From Staphylococcus canis (GTDB lineage Bacteria > Bacillota > Bacilli > Staphylococcales > Staphylococcaceae): 36,107 bases of DNA. The DNA lies in NCBI RefSeq assembly GCF_016238445.1, contig NZ_JABANU010000023.1:1-36107 (forward strand), given 5' to 3'. A program made the position numbers and the translations under genes. The notes beneath the pieces were generated by a model. The model made no database searches, was not told the DNA's origin, and saw only the letters and a program-made list of their open reading frames with translations. This document shows positions 1-8,226 of the stretch, piece after piece. Numbering within the stretch: position 1 is the first letter of the stretch; each line of letters opens with the position of its first letter.

Positions 1-2
1 AG

Positions 3-86
3 CACTTTCGTAATAGAATCATTTTAAGTTCAAAATTATTCGCATCAGAAAAGAAAAAGGAAGTTAAGCAACAGCAAGTTGCCTAA
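3..86 (+). CDS. C-terminal end of an upstream gene, cut by the window edge
   Basis: An open frame runs from the left edge to a TAA at 84-86 and encodes 27 residues, with a basic and polar end (ASEKKKEVKQQQVA). The stop codon sits inside an inverted repeat at 57-93 that looks like a terminator, as expected at the true end of a gene. The charged, Lys/Gln-rich tail would fit the cytoplasmic end of a membrane transporter, and I recall a transporter-like gene beside leuS in S. aureus, but nothing in 27 residues proves this. Start and function are outside the window. Confidence 0.4.
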   Translation, partial: HFRNRIILSSKLFASEKKKEVKQQQVA

Positions 87-93
87 CCTCCTT
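57..93. terminator. Inverted repeat overlapping the stop of the left-edge gene
   Basis: Bases 57-72 and 78-93 form a 16-bp stem with two mismatches around a 5-nt loop. The stem includes the TAA at 84-86. There is no long T-run on the + side, so it may be a weak or bidirectional terminator. Confidence 0.45.
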
Positions 94-157
94 AATTGAG
101 CTGACCAGTCCTATTTGACAGAGAGCCTTTAAATCTTGCTATAAGCAAAAAGAAAGA

Positions 158-220
158 TTAGAACAACCTCACTTGAGTATTCGAGATACTGCTTCAAAGT
201 ATCTCGAAATATTGTTCTAA
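158..220 (-). terminator. Two-tier hairpin downstream of the rhodanese gene
   Basis: An outer perfect 9-bp arm pair (158-166 with 212-220) encloses an inner perfect 9-bp arm pair (182-190 with 198-206). On the minus strand it follows the rhodanese-like gene and is followed by a T-rich stretch, so it probably terminates the leuS-rhodanese transcript. A structured RNA is an alternative. Confidence 0.5.
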
Positions 221-267
221 CCTCTTCTTACTTCATTACCTTAAATTGTTTCATTAAAATCTAATAA

Positions 268-579
268 TTAGATACCTCTATATTCTAAACCTTCATCGCC
301 AAATGCTTTCATACCACCTTCAACATTAACAGCATCAATACCGTGGTCATTTAAATATTCAACAACTTTTGCACTTCTTACCCCACCAGCGCAAATGATA
401 TAATACGTTTTATCTTTGTCAAAGTGTTTCAGTTGATCAGGTATTTCATTCATCGGAATATGTTCAGCATCTGGAATAATACCCATAGCCACTTCTTCAT
501 CTTCACGTACATCAATAATATTCACTGGATCAGTGCTTAAAATTAATGATTTCAACTCATCCGTTGTAATTTCCTTCAT
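268..579 (-). CDS. Single-domain rhodanese-like protein
   Basis: A 103-residue protein consisting of one rhodanese fold. The signature DVRE near residue 23 and the active-site loop CAGGVRS, with the putative persulfide-carrying Cys63, are visible. Such stand-alone domains carry sulfane sulfur as a cysteine persulfide; the physiological acceptor here is unknown. I start at the ATG ending at 579, not the TTG one codon upstream, because an AAAGGA element lies at suitable distance. It follows leuS on the same strand with a gap of only about 20 bp, so the two are probably co-transcribed under the leuS T-box. A cytoplasmic location is expected because no signal sequence is seen. The family call is strong; the role is not. 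Confidence 0.88.
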   Translation of the reverse strand: MKEITTDELKSLILSTDPVNIIDVREDEEVAMGIIPDAEHIPMNEIPDQLKHFDKDKTYYIICAGGVRSAKVVEYLNDHGIDAVNVEGGMKAFGDEGLEYRGI

Positions 580-598
580 CAATAATCATCCTTTCTGT

Positions 599-3010
599 TT
601 ATTTTGCGACTATATTAACGAGTTTTTGCGGTACAACAATCACTTTTTTAATCTCTTTACCTTCTAATGCATTTTGTACATTTTCATTAGATTTTGCAAG
701 AGACTCCATTTCTTCTTTGGATGCATCTTTAGGCACTTCAAGTTTAGCACGTACTTTACCATTAACTTGAACAACAATTTCTACAACATCATCAACAAGT
801 AATGATTCATCATAGCTTGGCCATGGTTGGTAAGTGATTGTACCTTCATGACCTAAAATTGACCATAATTCTTCGCCGATATGAGGTGCTATTGGTGAAA
901 GCATTTTAACAAAGCCTTCAACGTAAGATTTATTAATTTGTTCAACTTTATAACATTCATTAATGAATACCATAAGTTGACTAATGGCTGTATTGAAATT
1001 CAACGTTTCAAAGTCATCTGTCACTTTTTGCACAGTTTGATGATAAACTTTTTGAAGATCAGGCGTATCTGATTCGGTAACCTTATCACTCAACTTACCA
1101 TCTTCTGTTACGAATAAACGCCAAATTCTATCTAAGAAACGTCGTGATCCGTCAAGGCCATTTTCACTCCAAGCAATTGAAGCATCTAAAGGTCCCATAA
1201 ACATTTCATACAATCTTAAGGTATCAGCACCGTGTGAATGAATAATATCATCAGGGTTTACGACATTTCCTTTAGATTTACTCATTTTCTCATTACCTTC
1301 ACCCAAAATCATACCTTGGTTAAATAATTTTTGGAAAGGTTCTTTAGTTGGAACAACACCTAAATCGTATAAAACTTTATGCCAAAATCTAGCATATAGT
1401 AAGTGTAAAACTGCGTGTTCCACGCCACCTATATAAAGATCCACAGGTAACCAATGCTTTAACTTTTCAGGGTCTGCAAGCATTTGATCATTTTTAGGGT
1501 CGATATATCTTAAATAGTACCAACAACTACCTGCCCATTGTGGCATTGTATTTGTTTCACGTCTTCCCTTCATACCTGTTTCAGGATCTACAACATTTAT
1601 AAATGAATCAATATTAGCTAATGGTGACTCACCAGATCCAGATGGTCTAATATGATCTGTTTTAGGTAATAGTACTGGTAATTCACTTTCAGGAACAGTT
1701 GTCATACTACCATCTTCCCAATGAATAATCGGAATCGGTTCACCCCAGTAACGTTGACGACTAAATAGCCAATCTCTTAATTTATAATTAACTTTCTTTT
1801 CACCAATATTTTTCGACTCTAATAATTCAATTGCTTTTGAAATTGCTTCAGCATTAGATAGCCCATTTAATGAATCTGAATTAATATGTGGACCATCTCC
1901 CGTGAAATATGGCGTATCTTCGTTATGATCAATCACTTGTATCACTGGAAGATCAAACGCTTCAGCAAACTCATAATCACGTTCGTCATGTCCTGGTACT
2001 GCCATTACAGCTCCTGTTCCATATGATGCAAGAACATAATCTGCAATCCAAATTGGTAGTTTTTCACCTGATAATGGATGAACCGCATAAGCACCAGTAA
2101 ATACACCAGATTTTTCTTTAGCTAAATCCGTACGTTCTAAATCTGATTTCTTAGCCGCTTCATTTTGATAAGCTTGAACTGTTTCTAGTTGTTCACTTGA
2201 TGTAATTTGATTCACAAGACGATGTTCTGGACTTAAAACTAAAAATGTAGCGCCATAAATTGTATCCGGTCTTGTTGTGAATACTTCTATAGATTCGTTA
2301 GTATCCGCTACTTTATATATAACTTTAGCCCCTTCAGAGCGTCCAATCCAATTACGTTGCATATCTTTAATAGATTCAGGCCAATCTAAATCTTCTAAGT
2401 CTTCTAATAAACGGTCTGCATATTCTGTGATTTTTAACACCCATTGTCGCATTGGACGACGTACTACTGGATGTCCGCCTCTTTCAGAAACGCCATCTAC
2501 AACTTCTTCATTCGATAAAACGGTACCTAGCGCTTCACACCAGTTTACAGGGATTTCATCTACATAAGCTAATCCTTTTTTATATAGTTGAATGAAAATC
2601 CATTGTGTCCATTTATAATATTCAGGATCAGTTGTACTGACTTCACGATCCCAATCATAACTGAATCCAAGTTCTTGAATCTGACGTTTAAATGTTTGAA
2701 TATTACGCTTTGTAAATTCTGCCGGGTCATTTCCTGTATCAAGTGCGTATTGTTCAGCCGGCAAACCAAAGGCATCCCACCCCATTGGATGTAACACATT
2801 ATAACCTTGCATACGTTTATAGCGCGATATAATATCTGTCGCAGTATACCCTTCAGGATGTCCTACATGTAGACCCGCTCCAGAAGGATAAGGAAACATA
2901 TCTAATGCGTAAAATTTCTTTTGACCTAAATTATCTTCAGCCTTAAATGTTTTATGCTCTAACCAATACTGTTGCCATTTTTTTTCGATTTGTTGATGAT
3001 TATAACTCAC
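599..3010 (-). CDS. leuS: Leucyl-tRNA synthetase
   Basis: Class Ia aminoacyl-tRNA synthetase that charges tRNA-Leu. The HIGH motif appears as HVGH (residues 48-51) and the KMSKS loop is intact at 575-579. The CP1 editing domain lies between them (TTRPDTIYG, then the VPGHDERD segment). Length, about 803 residues, matches bacterial LeuRS. The frame is open farther upstream, but homologs begin at the SYNH segment, so I choose the GTG ending at 3010. A second GTG ending at 3016 lies only 4 nt from the AGGAGG and 3010 lies 10 nt from it, so the start is uncertain by two codons. The conserved NWCPALG segment reads NWCEALG here. Expression is controlled by the upstream T-box. A rhodanese-like gene follows directly. 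Confidence 0.97.
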   Translation of the reverse strand: MSYNHQQIEKKWQQYWLEHKTFKAEDNLGQKKFYALDMFPYPSGAGLHVGHPEGYTATDIISRYKRMQGYNVLHPMGWDAFGLPAEQYALDTGNDPAEFTKRNIQTFKRQIQELGFSYDWDREVSTTDPEYYKWTQWIFIQLYKKGLAYVDEIPVNWCEALGTVLSNEEVVDGVSERGGHPVVRRPMRQWVLKITEYADRLLEDLEDLDWPESIKDMQRNWIGRSEGAKVIYKVADTNESIEVFTTRPDTIYGATFLVLSPEHRLVNQITSSEQLETVQAYQNEAAKKSDLERTDLAKEKSGVFTGAYAVHPLSGEKLPIWIADYVLASYGTGAVMAVPGHDERDYEFAEAFDLPVIQVIDHNEDTPYFTGDGPHINSDSLNGLSNAEAISKAIELLESKNIGEKKVNYKLRDWLFSRQRYWGEPIPIIHWEDGSMTTVPESELPVLLPKTDHIRPSGSGESPLANIDSFINVVDPETGMKGRRETNTMPQWAGSCWYYLRYIDPKNDQMLADPEKLKHWLPVDLYIGGVEHAVLHLLYARFWHKVLYDLGVVPTKEPFQKLFNQGMILGEGNEKMSKSKGNVVNPDDIIHSHGADTLRLYEMFMGPLDASIAWSENGLDGSRRFLDRIWRLFVTEDGKLSDKVTESDTPDLQKVYHQTVQKVTDDFETLNFNTAISQLMVFINECYKVEQINKSYVEGFVKMLSPIAPHIGEELWSILGHEGTITYQPWPSYDESLLVDDVVEIVVQVNGKVRAKLEVPKDASKEEMESLAKSNENVQNALEGKEIKKVIVVPQKLVNIVAK

Positions 3011-3049
3011 AACCACATATCCTCCTAAATTAAAAAAACACCTCCAACT

Positions 3050-3255
3050 ATTTCTCAAAGGGACGACGTAAAGCCGCGGTACCACCCTTTTTCACATACG
3101 TGCGCTTCATTAAATAGTAAGAGATGCTTTTATTTATATTCATTAATTGGCAAGTTCACTCAGTACTATTCATTAGTTCACACCACCACTAACTCTCTTT
3201 GGAATGCACTTAAGTTACTACTCCATAAGTAATCAAGATAATAAACATATTGATT
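3050..3255 (-). promoter_or_regulatory. T-box leader of leuS, Leu (CUU) specifier
   Basis: On the minus strand the hallmark T-box sequence AGGGTGGTACCGCG lies around 3074-3090, inside an antiterminator that pairs AAAGGG with CCCTTT. Upstream are stem I elements and a loop in which GAA is followed by CTT (3152-3154), a leucine codon that fits the leuS specifier. A T-run next to the leuS RBS completes the alternative terminator. Uncharged tRNA-Leu should favour read-through. Confidence 0.9.
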
Positions 3256-3262
3256 TAACTCT

Positions 3263-3291
3263 ATATTATGAAATTTATAACGTTGTTGCAA
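3263..3291 (-). promoter_or_regulatory. Putative sigma-A promoter of the leuS T-box transcript
   Basis: On the minus strand TTGCAA (3286-3291) and TAATAT (3263-3268) are separated by exactly 17 bp, just upstream of the T-box. Confidence 0.6.
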
Positions 3292-3426
3292 GTGTTAATA
3301 TCTCAATACAATGTTTAGAACGTTACACTTCTCTATATCTGCATAAAATTTATCAAAGAATACACCAATAAACACATAAAATATGTTAAAATTTTGAGAT
3401 ACATTTATTTGAAAGGACGTTTTAAA

Positions 3427-4380
3427 ATGGGTACAGTTTTCCCCTATGCGTTTGAAAACAAACGATATCATACACTCAATTATCATTTGAAAAATAAATT
3501 TGGTGAAAAAATTTTTAAAGTGGCATTAGATGGTGGATTTGATTGCCCGAATAGAGATGGTACAGTTGCACACGGTGGATGTACTTTTTGTTCAGCAGCA
3601 GGCAGTGGAGATTTCGCAGGAAACCGTGCTGATTCTATAGAAGTGCAATTTGAAGAAATTAAAACACGTATGCATGAAAAATGGCATGAAGGTAAATATA
3701 TTGCTTATTTTCAAGCCTTTACTAATACCCACGCACCAGTTGAAGTCTTACGTGAAAAATTTGAAGCGGCCTTAAAACAAGATAACGTAGTTGGTTTATC
3801 AATTGGGACACGTCCTGACTGTTTACCTGAAGATGTTGTAGAATATCTTGCTGAATTAAATCAAAGAACTTATTTGTGGGTTGAACTTGGTTTACAAACT
3901 GTCCACGATTCTACTTCAAACTTAATTAATCGTGCACACGATATGGCATGTTATTACGAGGGTGTTAGAAAATTACGTGAACATAATATTAATGTATGTT
4001 CTCATATTATAAACGGGCTACCTGGTGAAGATTATGAGATGATGATGGAAACAGCAAAAACAGTAGCTCAAATGGATGTACAAGGTATCAAAATACACTT
4101 GTTACATTTATTAAAAGGAACACCAATGATAAAACAATATGAAAAAGGCCTACTCAATTTTATGACTCAAGAAGAATATGTCAACCTTGTTTGTGATCAA
4201 CTTGAAATCCTACCTCCAGAAATGATTGTACATCGTATTACTGGTGATGGACCAATTGATTTAATGGTTGGTCCTATGTGGAGTGTTAATAAGTGGGAAG
4301 TTTTAAATCATATTGATGATGAACTAAAACGTCGTGGTACTGTACAAGGTTCTCATTATAAAGAAGCTGTGAAATCATGA
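3427..4380 (+). CDS. mnmL: Radical SAM protein MnmL (YtqA family), tRNA wobble uridine modification
   Basis: A 317-residue radical SAM enzyme of the YtqA (TIGR01212) family. The iron-sulfur cysteines are spaced C-x11-C-x2-C in the segment FDCPNRDGT...GGCTFC, the non-canonical spacing typical of this group. In B. subtilis the family member works with YtqB in the Gram-positive route to mnm5s2U at the tRNA wobble position; assignment here is by family and linkage. I chose the ATG at 3427 because AAAGGA sits 9 nt upstream and the frame before it is not conserved-looking. The stop overlaps the start of mnmM in an ATGA, a sign of translational coupling. It diverges from the leuS T-box promoter. Confidence 0.88.
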   Translation: MGTVFPYAFENKRYHTLNYHLKNKFGEKIFKVALDGGFDCPNRDGTVAHGGCTFCSAAGSGDFAGNRADSIEVQFEEIKTRMHEKWHEGKYIAYFQAFTNTHAPVEVLREKFEAALKQDNVVGLSIGTRPDCLPEDVVEYLAELNQRTYLWVELGLQTVHDSTSNLINRAHDMACYYEGVRKLREHNINVCSHIINGLPGEDYEMMMETAKTVAQMDVQGIKIHLLHLLKGTPMIKQYEKGLLNFMTQEEYVNLVCDQLEILPPEMIVHRITGDGPIDLMVGPMWSVNKWEVLNHIDDELKRRGTVQGSHYKEAVKS

Positions 4381-4940
4381 TTGTTAAAAGAATATTACCT
4401 TTTGCAAAAAGTTTAATCGAAGACCATGTTTCTTCTACAAGTATCGTAATAGATGCTACTTGTGGTAATGGTCTAGATACCTATTTTCTAGCCCAGCTTG
4501 TACCAGACGGTTACGTTTATGCTTGTGATATTCAAACTACTGCAGTTCATAATACACTAAAACGCATTAATTCATTTAACAACGTTGAGGTACATCAAAT
4601 CAGTCATGATCGCATCATGGAAGTAATTCCTGTAAAGCATCATCAACATATAGATGCAGCTATGTTTAATTTAGGCTATTTACCTAAAGGTGACAAAACG
4701 ATTGTCACGCAACCTGATACAACCCTTAATGCAATTAATACAATATTTAATCAACTATCACCTGAAGGTATTATTGTGATTGTAGTTTATCCAGGTCATC
4801 CTGAAGGTAAAGTTGAAAGTGAAAAAATAGAAGACGTATTAAGCCATTTCAATCAAGACAATGCACACGTTTTAAAGTACACGTTTATCAATCAAAAAAA
4901 CAATCCTCCTTATGTTCTAGCAATTGAAAAAAGAGCATAA
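4377..4940 (+). CDS. mnmM: SAM-dependent tRNA methyltransferase MnmM (YtqB family)
   Basis: A 187-residue class I methyltransferase of the rRNA_methylase (YtqB) family. Motif I is visible as IDATCGNGLDTYFLA near residues 24-38, and the acidic residue of strand 2 as ACDIQ. The NLGYLPKGD segment is characteristic of the family. In B. subtilis YtqB (MnmM) methylates nm5s2U34 to mnm5s2U34. It overlaps mnmL by 4 bp, so both steps are likely made together from one mRNA that ends in the hairpin at 4945-5014. Older annotation as an rRNA methylase is misleading. The family call is strong; the reaction is taken from the B. subtilis ortholog. Confidence 0.9.
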   Translation: MIVKRILPFAKSLIEDHVSSTSIVIDATCGNGLDTYFLAQLVPDGYVYACDIQTTAVHNTLKRINSFNNVEVHQISHDRIMEVIPVKHHQHIDAAMFNLGYLPKGDKTIVTQPDTTLNAINTIFNQLSPEGIIVIVVYPGHPEGKVESEKIEDVLSHFNQDNAHVLKYTFINQKNNPPYVLAIEKRA

Positions 4941-4944
4941 TCAA

Positions 4945-5014
4945 AAAGAACCACACTATAATTTTGAAATTAGAGTACTAAGCGCTTTTCAAAATTAAAT
5001 AGTAGTGGTTCTTT
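4945..5014. terminator. Long hairpin between mnmM and rot
   Basis: The arms AAAGAACCAC (4945-4954) and GTGGTTCTTT (5005-5014) are perfect. An inner perfect pair AATTTTGAAA / TTTCAAAATT extends the structure. It ends in T's on both strands and can serve the + mRNA of mnmLM and possibly the convergent rot transcript. Confidence 0.75.
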
Positions 5015-5092
5015 GTCATGTATTCGTTTTAAGTAATATTCAAATATTATATCATCGATTTAACATATTCAAGCTATAAGGTACTGAACGAA

Positions 5093-5494
5093 TTATCCTT
5101 GGATAATAGAATCGAATAATGATTTTAATTTAGATTCTTTATCTTTAATGAGACTATAAGCGAAACGAATGACGTCTTCTTTGTCTTCTTGCTTATCTTG
5201 ATTAAAATAGATAGATACCGTGCGTTCGTCATCTAACGGTCTTTCCTTGATAATCCACTTCATCTCAACTAAATGATTGAAAGTTCGTGTCCGTTTGTAA
5301 GATTTAACATGTACATACTGATCCATTTCCTTAAGAGTCATAGCGCCTTTACTCCACAAAGTCAGTAAAATTAAAAACTCCTCTTTTGGTAACTTATATT
5401 TCACTTCAATAGCATTAAAAATGGATTGGATTTCTTTTTCGAGATCGCTTAAAAACATCAGACCTTCTATTTTCGAATCGTGCTCAACACTCAT
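5093..5494 (-). CDS. rot: Rot, SarA-family winged-helix regulator
   Basis: A 133-residue SarA/MarR-like winged-helix protein. The core YKLPKEEFLILLTLWSKGAMTLKEMDQYV...YKRTRTFNHLVEMKWIIKERPLDDERTV closely tracks S. aureus Rot (repressor of toxins), including the KRTRT recognition segment and the DDER motif of the wing. In S. aureus Rot represses toxins and proteases and activates surface proteins, and its translation is blocked by RNAIII. The frame is open for six codons upstream, but those codons contain the AAAGGAG Shine-Dalgarno, so the ATG ending at 5494 is the start. Position between the mnmLM and hydrolase/putA genes agrees with the S. aureus order. Target genes in this species are not known from the sequence. 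Confidence 0.9.
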   Translation of the reverse strand: MSVEHDSKIEGLMFLSDLEKEIQSIFNAIEVKYKLPKEEFLILLTLWSKGAMTLKEMDQYVHVKSYKRTRTFNHLVEMKWIIKERPLDDERTVSIYFNQDKQEDKEDVIRFAYSLIKDKESKLKSLFDSIIQG

Positions 5495-5607
5495 GAATAA
5501 GTCTCCTTTCAACTCAGGTACTTATGAGTCCTCTACCCTAATTATAAAGACTTAATCATTTACAACTTTGAATATATAGTTAAAAATCTAATATATACTA
5601 AAAGTTT

Positions 5608-6558
5608 TTAGAATAAATATTCGATAGAATCTTGCATATCTTTTAAAACTTTAACTGAGTTTTCGAATTTTGCTTTTTCATCTTCATTTAATGGTGTTTC
5701 AATAATGCGTGTCGCACCTTCTCCATTAATTAAAGTTGGTACACCAGTATAAACACCATGTTGTCCATATTCACCTTCTAGATAGCTAGACACTGTAAGT
5801 ACAACGTTTTGGTTTCTTAAAATTGCTTTTGAAATGTGCATAAGACCCATAGCAACACCATAATAAGTTGCTCCTTTAGCTTTAATGATTTCGTATGCAG
5901 CATCACGTGTTTTAACGTAAATGTCTTCAATTAAATGTTCTTTTTCTGGATCTTTTTTCAACTCATCATAAAGAGGTACGCCAGCAATTGTTGCTGATGA
6001 CCATACAGGTACTTCAGAGTCACCATGTTCACCAATGATATTAGCGTGTACACTTGCTGGAGCAACATCAAATGCTTCACTTAATAAGTGTCTAAAACGT
6101 GCTGTATCAAGAATTGTACCAGAACCAATAACTTTGTGTTTTGGAAGTCCTGAATATTTTAATGTAACATATGTTAAAATATCAACTGGGTTAGCAGCAA
6201 CAAGGAAAATACCATCAAAACCGCTATCCATAATTGAAGTTACAATGTTTTTGTAAATTTTAGCGTTCTTTTCAACTAAATCTAAGCGTGTTTCTCCAAC
6301 TTTTTGAGGTGCACCTGCACAAATAACAACTAAGTCTGCATCACCACAGTCTTCATACTTCCCTGCTTTAACTTTTACCGGTGACATTGCATAAGGTGCT
6401 CCATGATTTAAATCTAAAACATCACCTAATACTTTATCTTCATTAATATCAATGATAAGCAATTCATCTGCTACACCTTGACTTACCATTGTGAATGCAT
6501 AGCTTGCTCCTACTGCACCATTACCTACTAACACAACTTTATTACCTTTTTTTGACAT
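5608..6558 (-). CDS. ldh: L-lactate dehydrogenase
   Basis: A 316-residue NAD-dependent L-lactate dehydrogenase converting pyruvate to L-lactate, regenerating NAD+ in fermentation. The NAD-binding loop GNGAVG lies at residues 12-17. The active-site loop [11 protein letters not shown] has the glutamine that marks lactate rather than malate specificity. The catalytic histidine is H178 in IGEHGDSE and the substrate arginine is in DTARFR. I start at the ATG ending at 6558, after the GGAGAGAG element, not at the upstream in-frame codons. A Rex-type box lies about 40 bp upstream. From memory, S. aureus keeps its ldh genes elsewhere, so its placement next to rot may be lineage-specific. Confidence 0.95.
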   Translation of the reverse strand: MSKKGNKVVLVGNGAVGASYAFTMVSQGVADELLIIDINEDKVLGDVLDLNHGAPYAMSPVKVKAGKYEDCGDADLVVICAGAPQKVGETRLDLVEKNAKIYKNIVTSIMDSGFDGIFLVAANPVDILTYVTLKYSGLPKHKVIGSGTILDTARFRHLLSEAFDVAPASVHANIIGEHGDSEVPVWSSATIAGVPLYDELKKDPEKEHLIEDIYVKTRDAAYEIIKAKGATYYGVAMGLMHISKAILRNQNVVLTVSSYLEGEYGQHGVYTGVPTLINGEGATRIIETPLNEDEKAKFENSVKVLKDMQDSIEYLF

Positions 6559-6599
6559 TAAGACTCTCTCCAATCTTTAACCTTCGATATTTATTACTA

Positions 6600-6617
6600 T
6601 TGTGATTTTTTTCACAT
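6600..6617 (-). promoter_or_regulatory. Rex-type operator upstream of ldh
   Basis: The site TTGTGATTTTTTTCACAT keeps the TTGTGA / TCACA arms of the Rex consensus (TTGTGAAATATTTCACAA) at the right spacing. A plausible promoter (TTGCAT, 16 bp, TTAAAT) lies just upstream on the minus strand, so bound Rex would block initiation. Rex senses NADH/NAD+ and represses fermentation genes in staphylococci. Confidence 0.8.
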
Positions 6618-6677
6618 TTATAATTTAACATGTTTGTATGCTAAATGCAAGCTAATATTTTATACTTTTAAATCGTT

Positions 6678-7502
6678 TTAAGAGAGAGCGTTTTCATCAT
6701 CAAATAAGAAACCTGATGCATATACTCTATTATTTAAAAAGCTCAAAATATACTTCATCACAATATCTCTTTCTGGTTCATTATGAATCTCATGATTTAA
6801 CCCATCCCACACTTTAAATAATACTTCACTAAATTGGGGTTGTTTTGAAAAGGTAGCACTCACATCGATATCACTAATACGATCTTGACTTCCGCACATT
6901 ATACATAACGGTATATCTTTTATATTTTCACGATTATCAAACGTTAATTTCATAGTCTGTACCACCTCTTGATACCAGTGATAGCTAACTTTTTTCAACA
7001 TTAAAGCGTCGTTGTATGTATCCTCTAATACCTCGTTATTTCGTGTCAAATCCTCATATTTAATATCAAAATTAAATTTGGCATTTTTGGAAATATCACC
7101 AATATTTGACATTAATGTATGACGACGCGTTTGATTATTGTTAATAAAAGCTAAAAGTGGTGAAAGTAAAATAAGGCCTTCTAATCTCAGTTCAATTTTT
7201 TCTAACAAATTCACACTGATGAGGCCGCCTAATCCTACTCCTATCATAAAGATAGGTAAATGATATTCCTCAGCTATGGAAAGCCATTCTAAAACACGTT
7301 CATGATAAACCTCAAAATGTTCAATTTGCCCTTTGTGCATACGTGACGTCTGTCCTTGACCAGGTAAATCTCCCATAATAACATGATATCCACTTCTTCT
7401 TAACTGTGTAATCACGAAAGCATAACGTCCAGTATGCTCTAACATGTTATGAACAATAACAATAACACCTTTCGCTTCCCTATCTGTTTCCCATTTCCAC
7501 AT
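6678..7502 (-). CDS. Alpha/beta hydrolase-fold protein (monoacylglycerol lipase-like) lacking the nucleophile Ser
   Basis: A 274-residue alpha/beta-hydrolase of the serine aminopeptidase S33/lysophospholipase-like group, with IVHNMLEHTGRYAFV and GDLPGQGQT typical of the N-terminal half. The nucleophile elbow, normally G-x-S-x-G, reads GVGLG at residues 88-92, so the expected serine at residue 90 is glycine (codon GGA). The other triad candidates seem present: the Asp in CGSQDRISD and the His in GLNHEIHNEPER. It may be catalytically dead, use another residue, or bind a ligand. It starts at ATG 7502 with an AGGAAAA element upstream. The gene lies on the same strand as ldh and the small membrane protein behind it. 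No signal peptide is seen. Confidence 0.82.
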   Translation of the reverse strand: MWKWETDREAKGVIVIVHNMLEHTGRYAFVITQLRRSGYHVIMGDLPGQGQTSRMHKGQIEHFEVYHERVLEWLSIAEEYHLPIFMIGVGLGGLISVNLLEKIELRLEGLILLSPLLAFINNNQTRRHTLMSNIGDISKNAKFNFDIKYEDLTRNNEVLEDTYNDALMLKKVSYHWYQEVVQTMKLTFDNRENIKDIPLCIMCGSQDRISDIDVSATFSKQPQFSEVLFKVWDGLNHEIHNEPERDIVMKYILSFLNNRVYASGFLFDDENALS

Positions 7503-7580
7503 TTAACATTTTCCTTCCTAATCCTTAGTTTAGTTTCATTATAACTTTTTACAGTTCACACTGATAGCAAAACAATAAAA

Positions 7581-7649
7581 TAAGGTATGGGAAAGCATAC
7601 ATTTAAAAGATAAAATCTATCTTAAAATCTATGCTCACACCATACCTTA
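7581..7649 (-). terminator. Hairpin after the 110-residue membrane protein gene
   Basis: The arms TAAGGTATGG (7581-7590) and CCATACCTTA (7640-7649) are perfect, with an extra AGCATA/TATGCT pair inside. It lies directly downstream of the minus-strand gene ending at 7654. Confidence 0.65.
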
Positions 7650-7653
7650 TACT

Positions 7654-7986
7654 TTAACCTAACTTAAATGCTCTACGGAAGAAAGGAACATTTAGTAATA
7701 ATGTTGTAAATAAAATTTCGTAAAATGTTGGGAAGAACTTAGCTAATAAAAATAAGAAAAACTGTCCTAAGAACGTACCATTACCTTGACTTGCATTAAA
7801 ATTAGCTAATATTCCAATATCAATTACATTTAATCCTATAATGACAAGTAGAGCTATCCACAGTTTCTTTGTAAGGATGCCTACGATAGTACCTATTAAT
7901 ACAATGATAAGTAATTCAAAAACAAAGTATTGAATAAATGTATCTAGCTCAGTTCCAAACATATAAAACGCCATATCTCTGAACAT
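7654..7986 (-). CDS. Small integral membrane protein, function unknown
   Basis: A 110-residue hydrophobic protein with about three membrane-spanning segments (roughly residues 17-40, 43-62 and 72-100), short loops and a basic C-terminus (FFRRAFKLG). I do not recognise a characterised family. A GGGAG element precedes the ATG. It lies between the alpha/beta hydrolase gene (same strand) and putA (divergent), and is followed by its own hairpin, so it is probably a single-gene transcript. Confidence 0.7.
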   Translation of the reverse strand: MFRDMAFYMFGTELDTFIQYFVFELLIIVLIGTIVGILTKKLWIALLVIIGLNVIDIGILANFNASQGNGTFLGQFFLFLLAKFFPTFYEILFTTLLLNVPFFRRAFKLG

Positions 7987-8148
7987 ATTCTAACTCCCTC
8001 ATATTCAATTAATGATGCTTCTATTTTATCACGAATAGCCAACATAAAATTTAAAGTTATAATTAAGATTAAAGGTGAACATTTACATAGTTTTTACATT
8101 TGAAACAAAATCGCTTAAAAAATTCTTAAATTTTCTCAAAAATGAATA

Positions 8149-8162
8149 TGAAAACGTTTTCT
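8149..8162 (+). promoter_or_regulatory. cre site (CcpA operator) at putA
   Basis: TGAAAACGTTTTCT matches the catabolite-responsive element consensus at all but the last position and is centred on a perfect GAAAACGTTTTC palindrome. It sits 8 bp upstream of the putA -35 box. CcpA repression of proline catabolism is established in S. aureus. Confidence 0.8.
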
Positions 8163-8169
8163 TAACTCT

Positions 8170-8198
8170 TTGTTCATGATAAACTATTATTATATGCT
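8170..8198 (+). promoter_or_regulatory. Putative sigma-A promoter of putA
   Basis: TTGTTC (8170-8175) and TATGCT (8193-8198) are spaced by 17 bp, about 30 bp before the putA start codon. Confidence 0.6.
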
Positions 8199-8226
8199 AA
8201 ACATTTGTTGTATGGGAGGAAATATT

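Noticed and set aside
3050..3255. Structured RNA resembling a tRNA-like gene upstream of leuS
   Set aside because: The conserved T-box sequence and terminator identify it as a tRNA-sensing leader, not a tRNA.
8170..8226. Upstream TTG start for putA
   Set aside because: It overlaps the -35 and -10 boxes, and a strong Shine-Dalgarno precedes the ATG at 8227.
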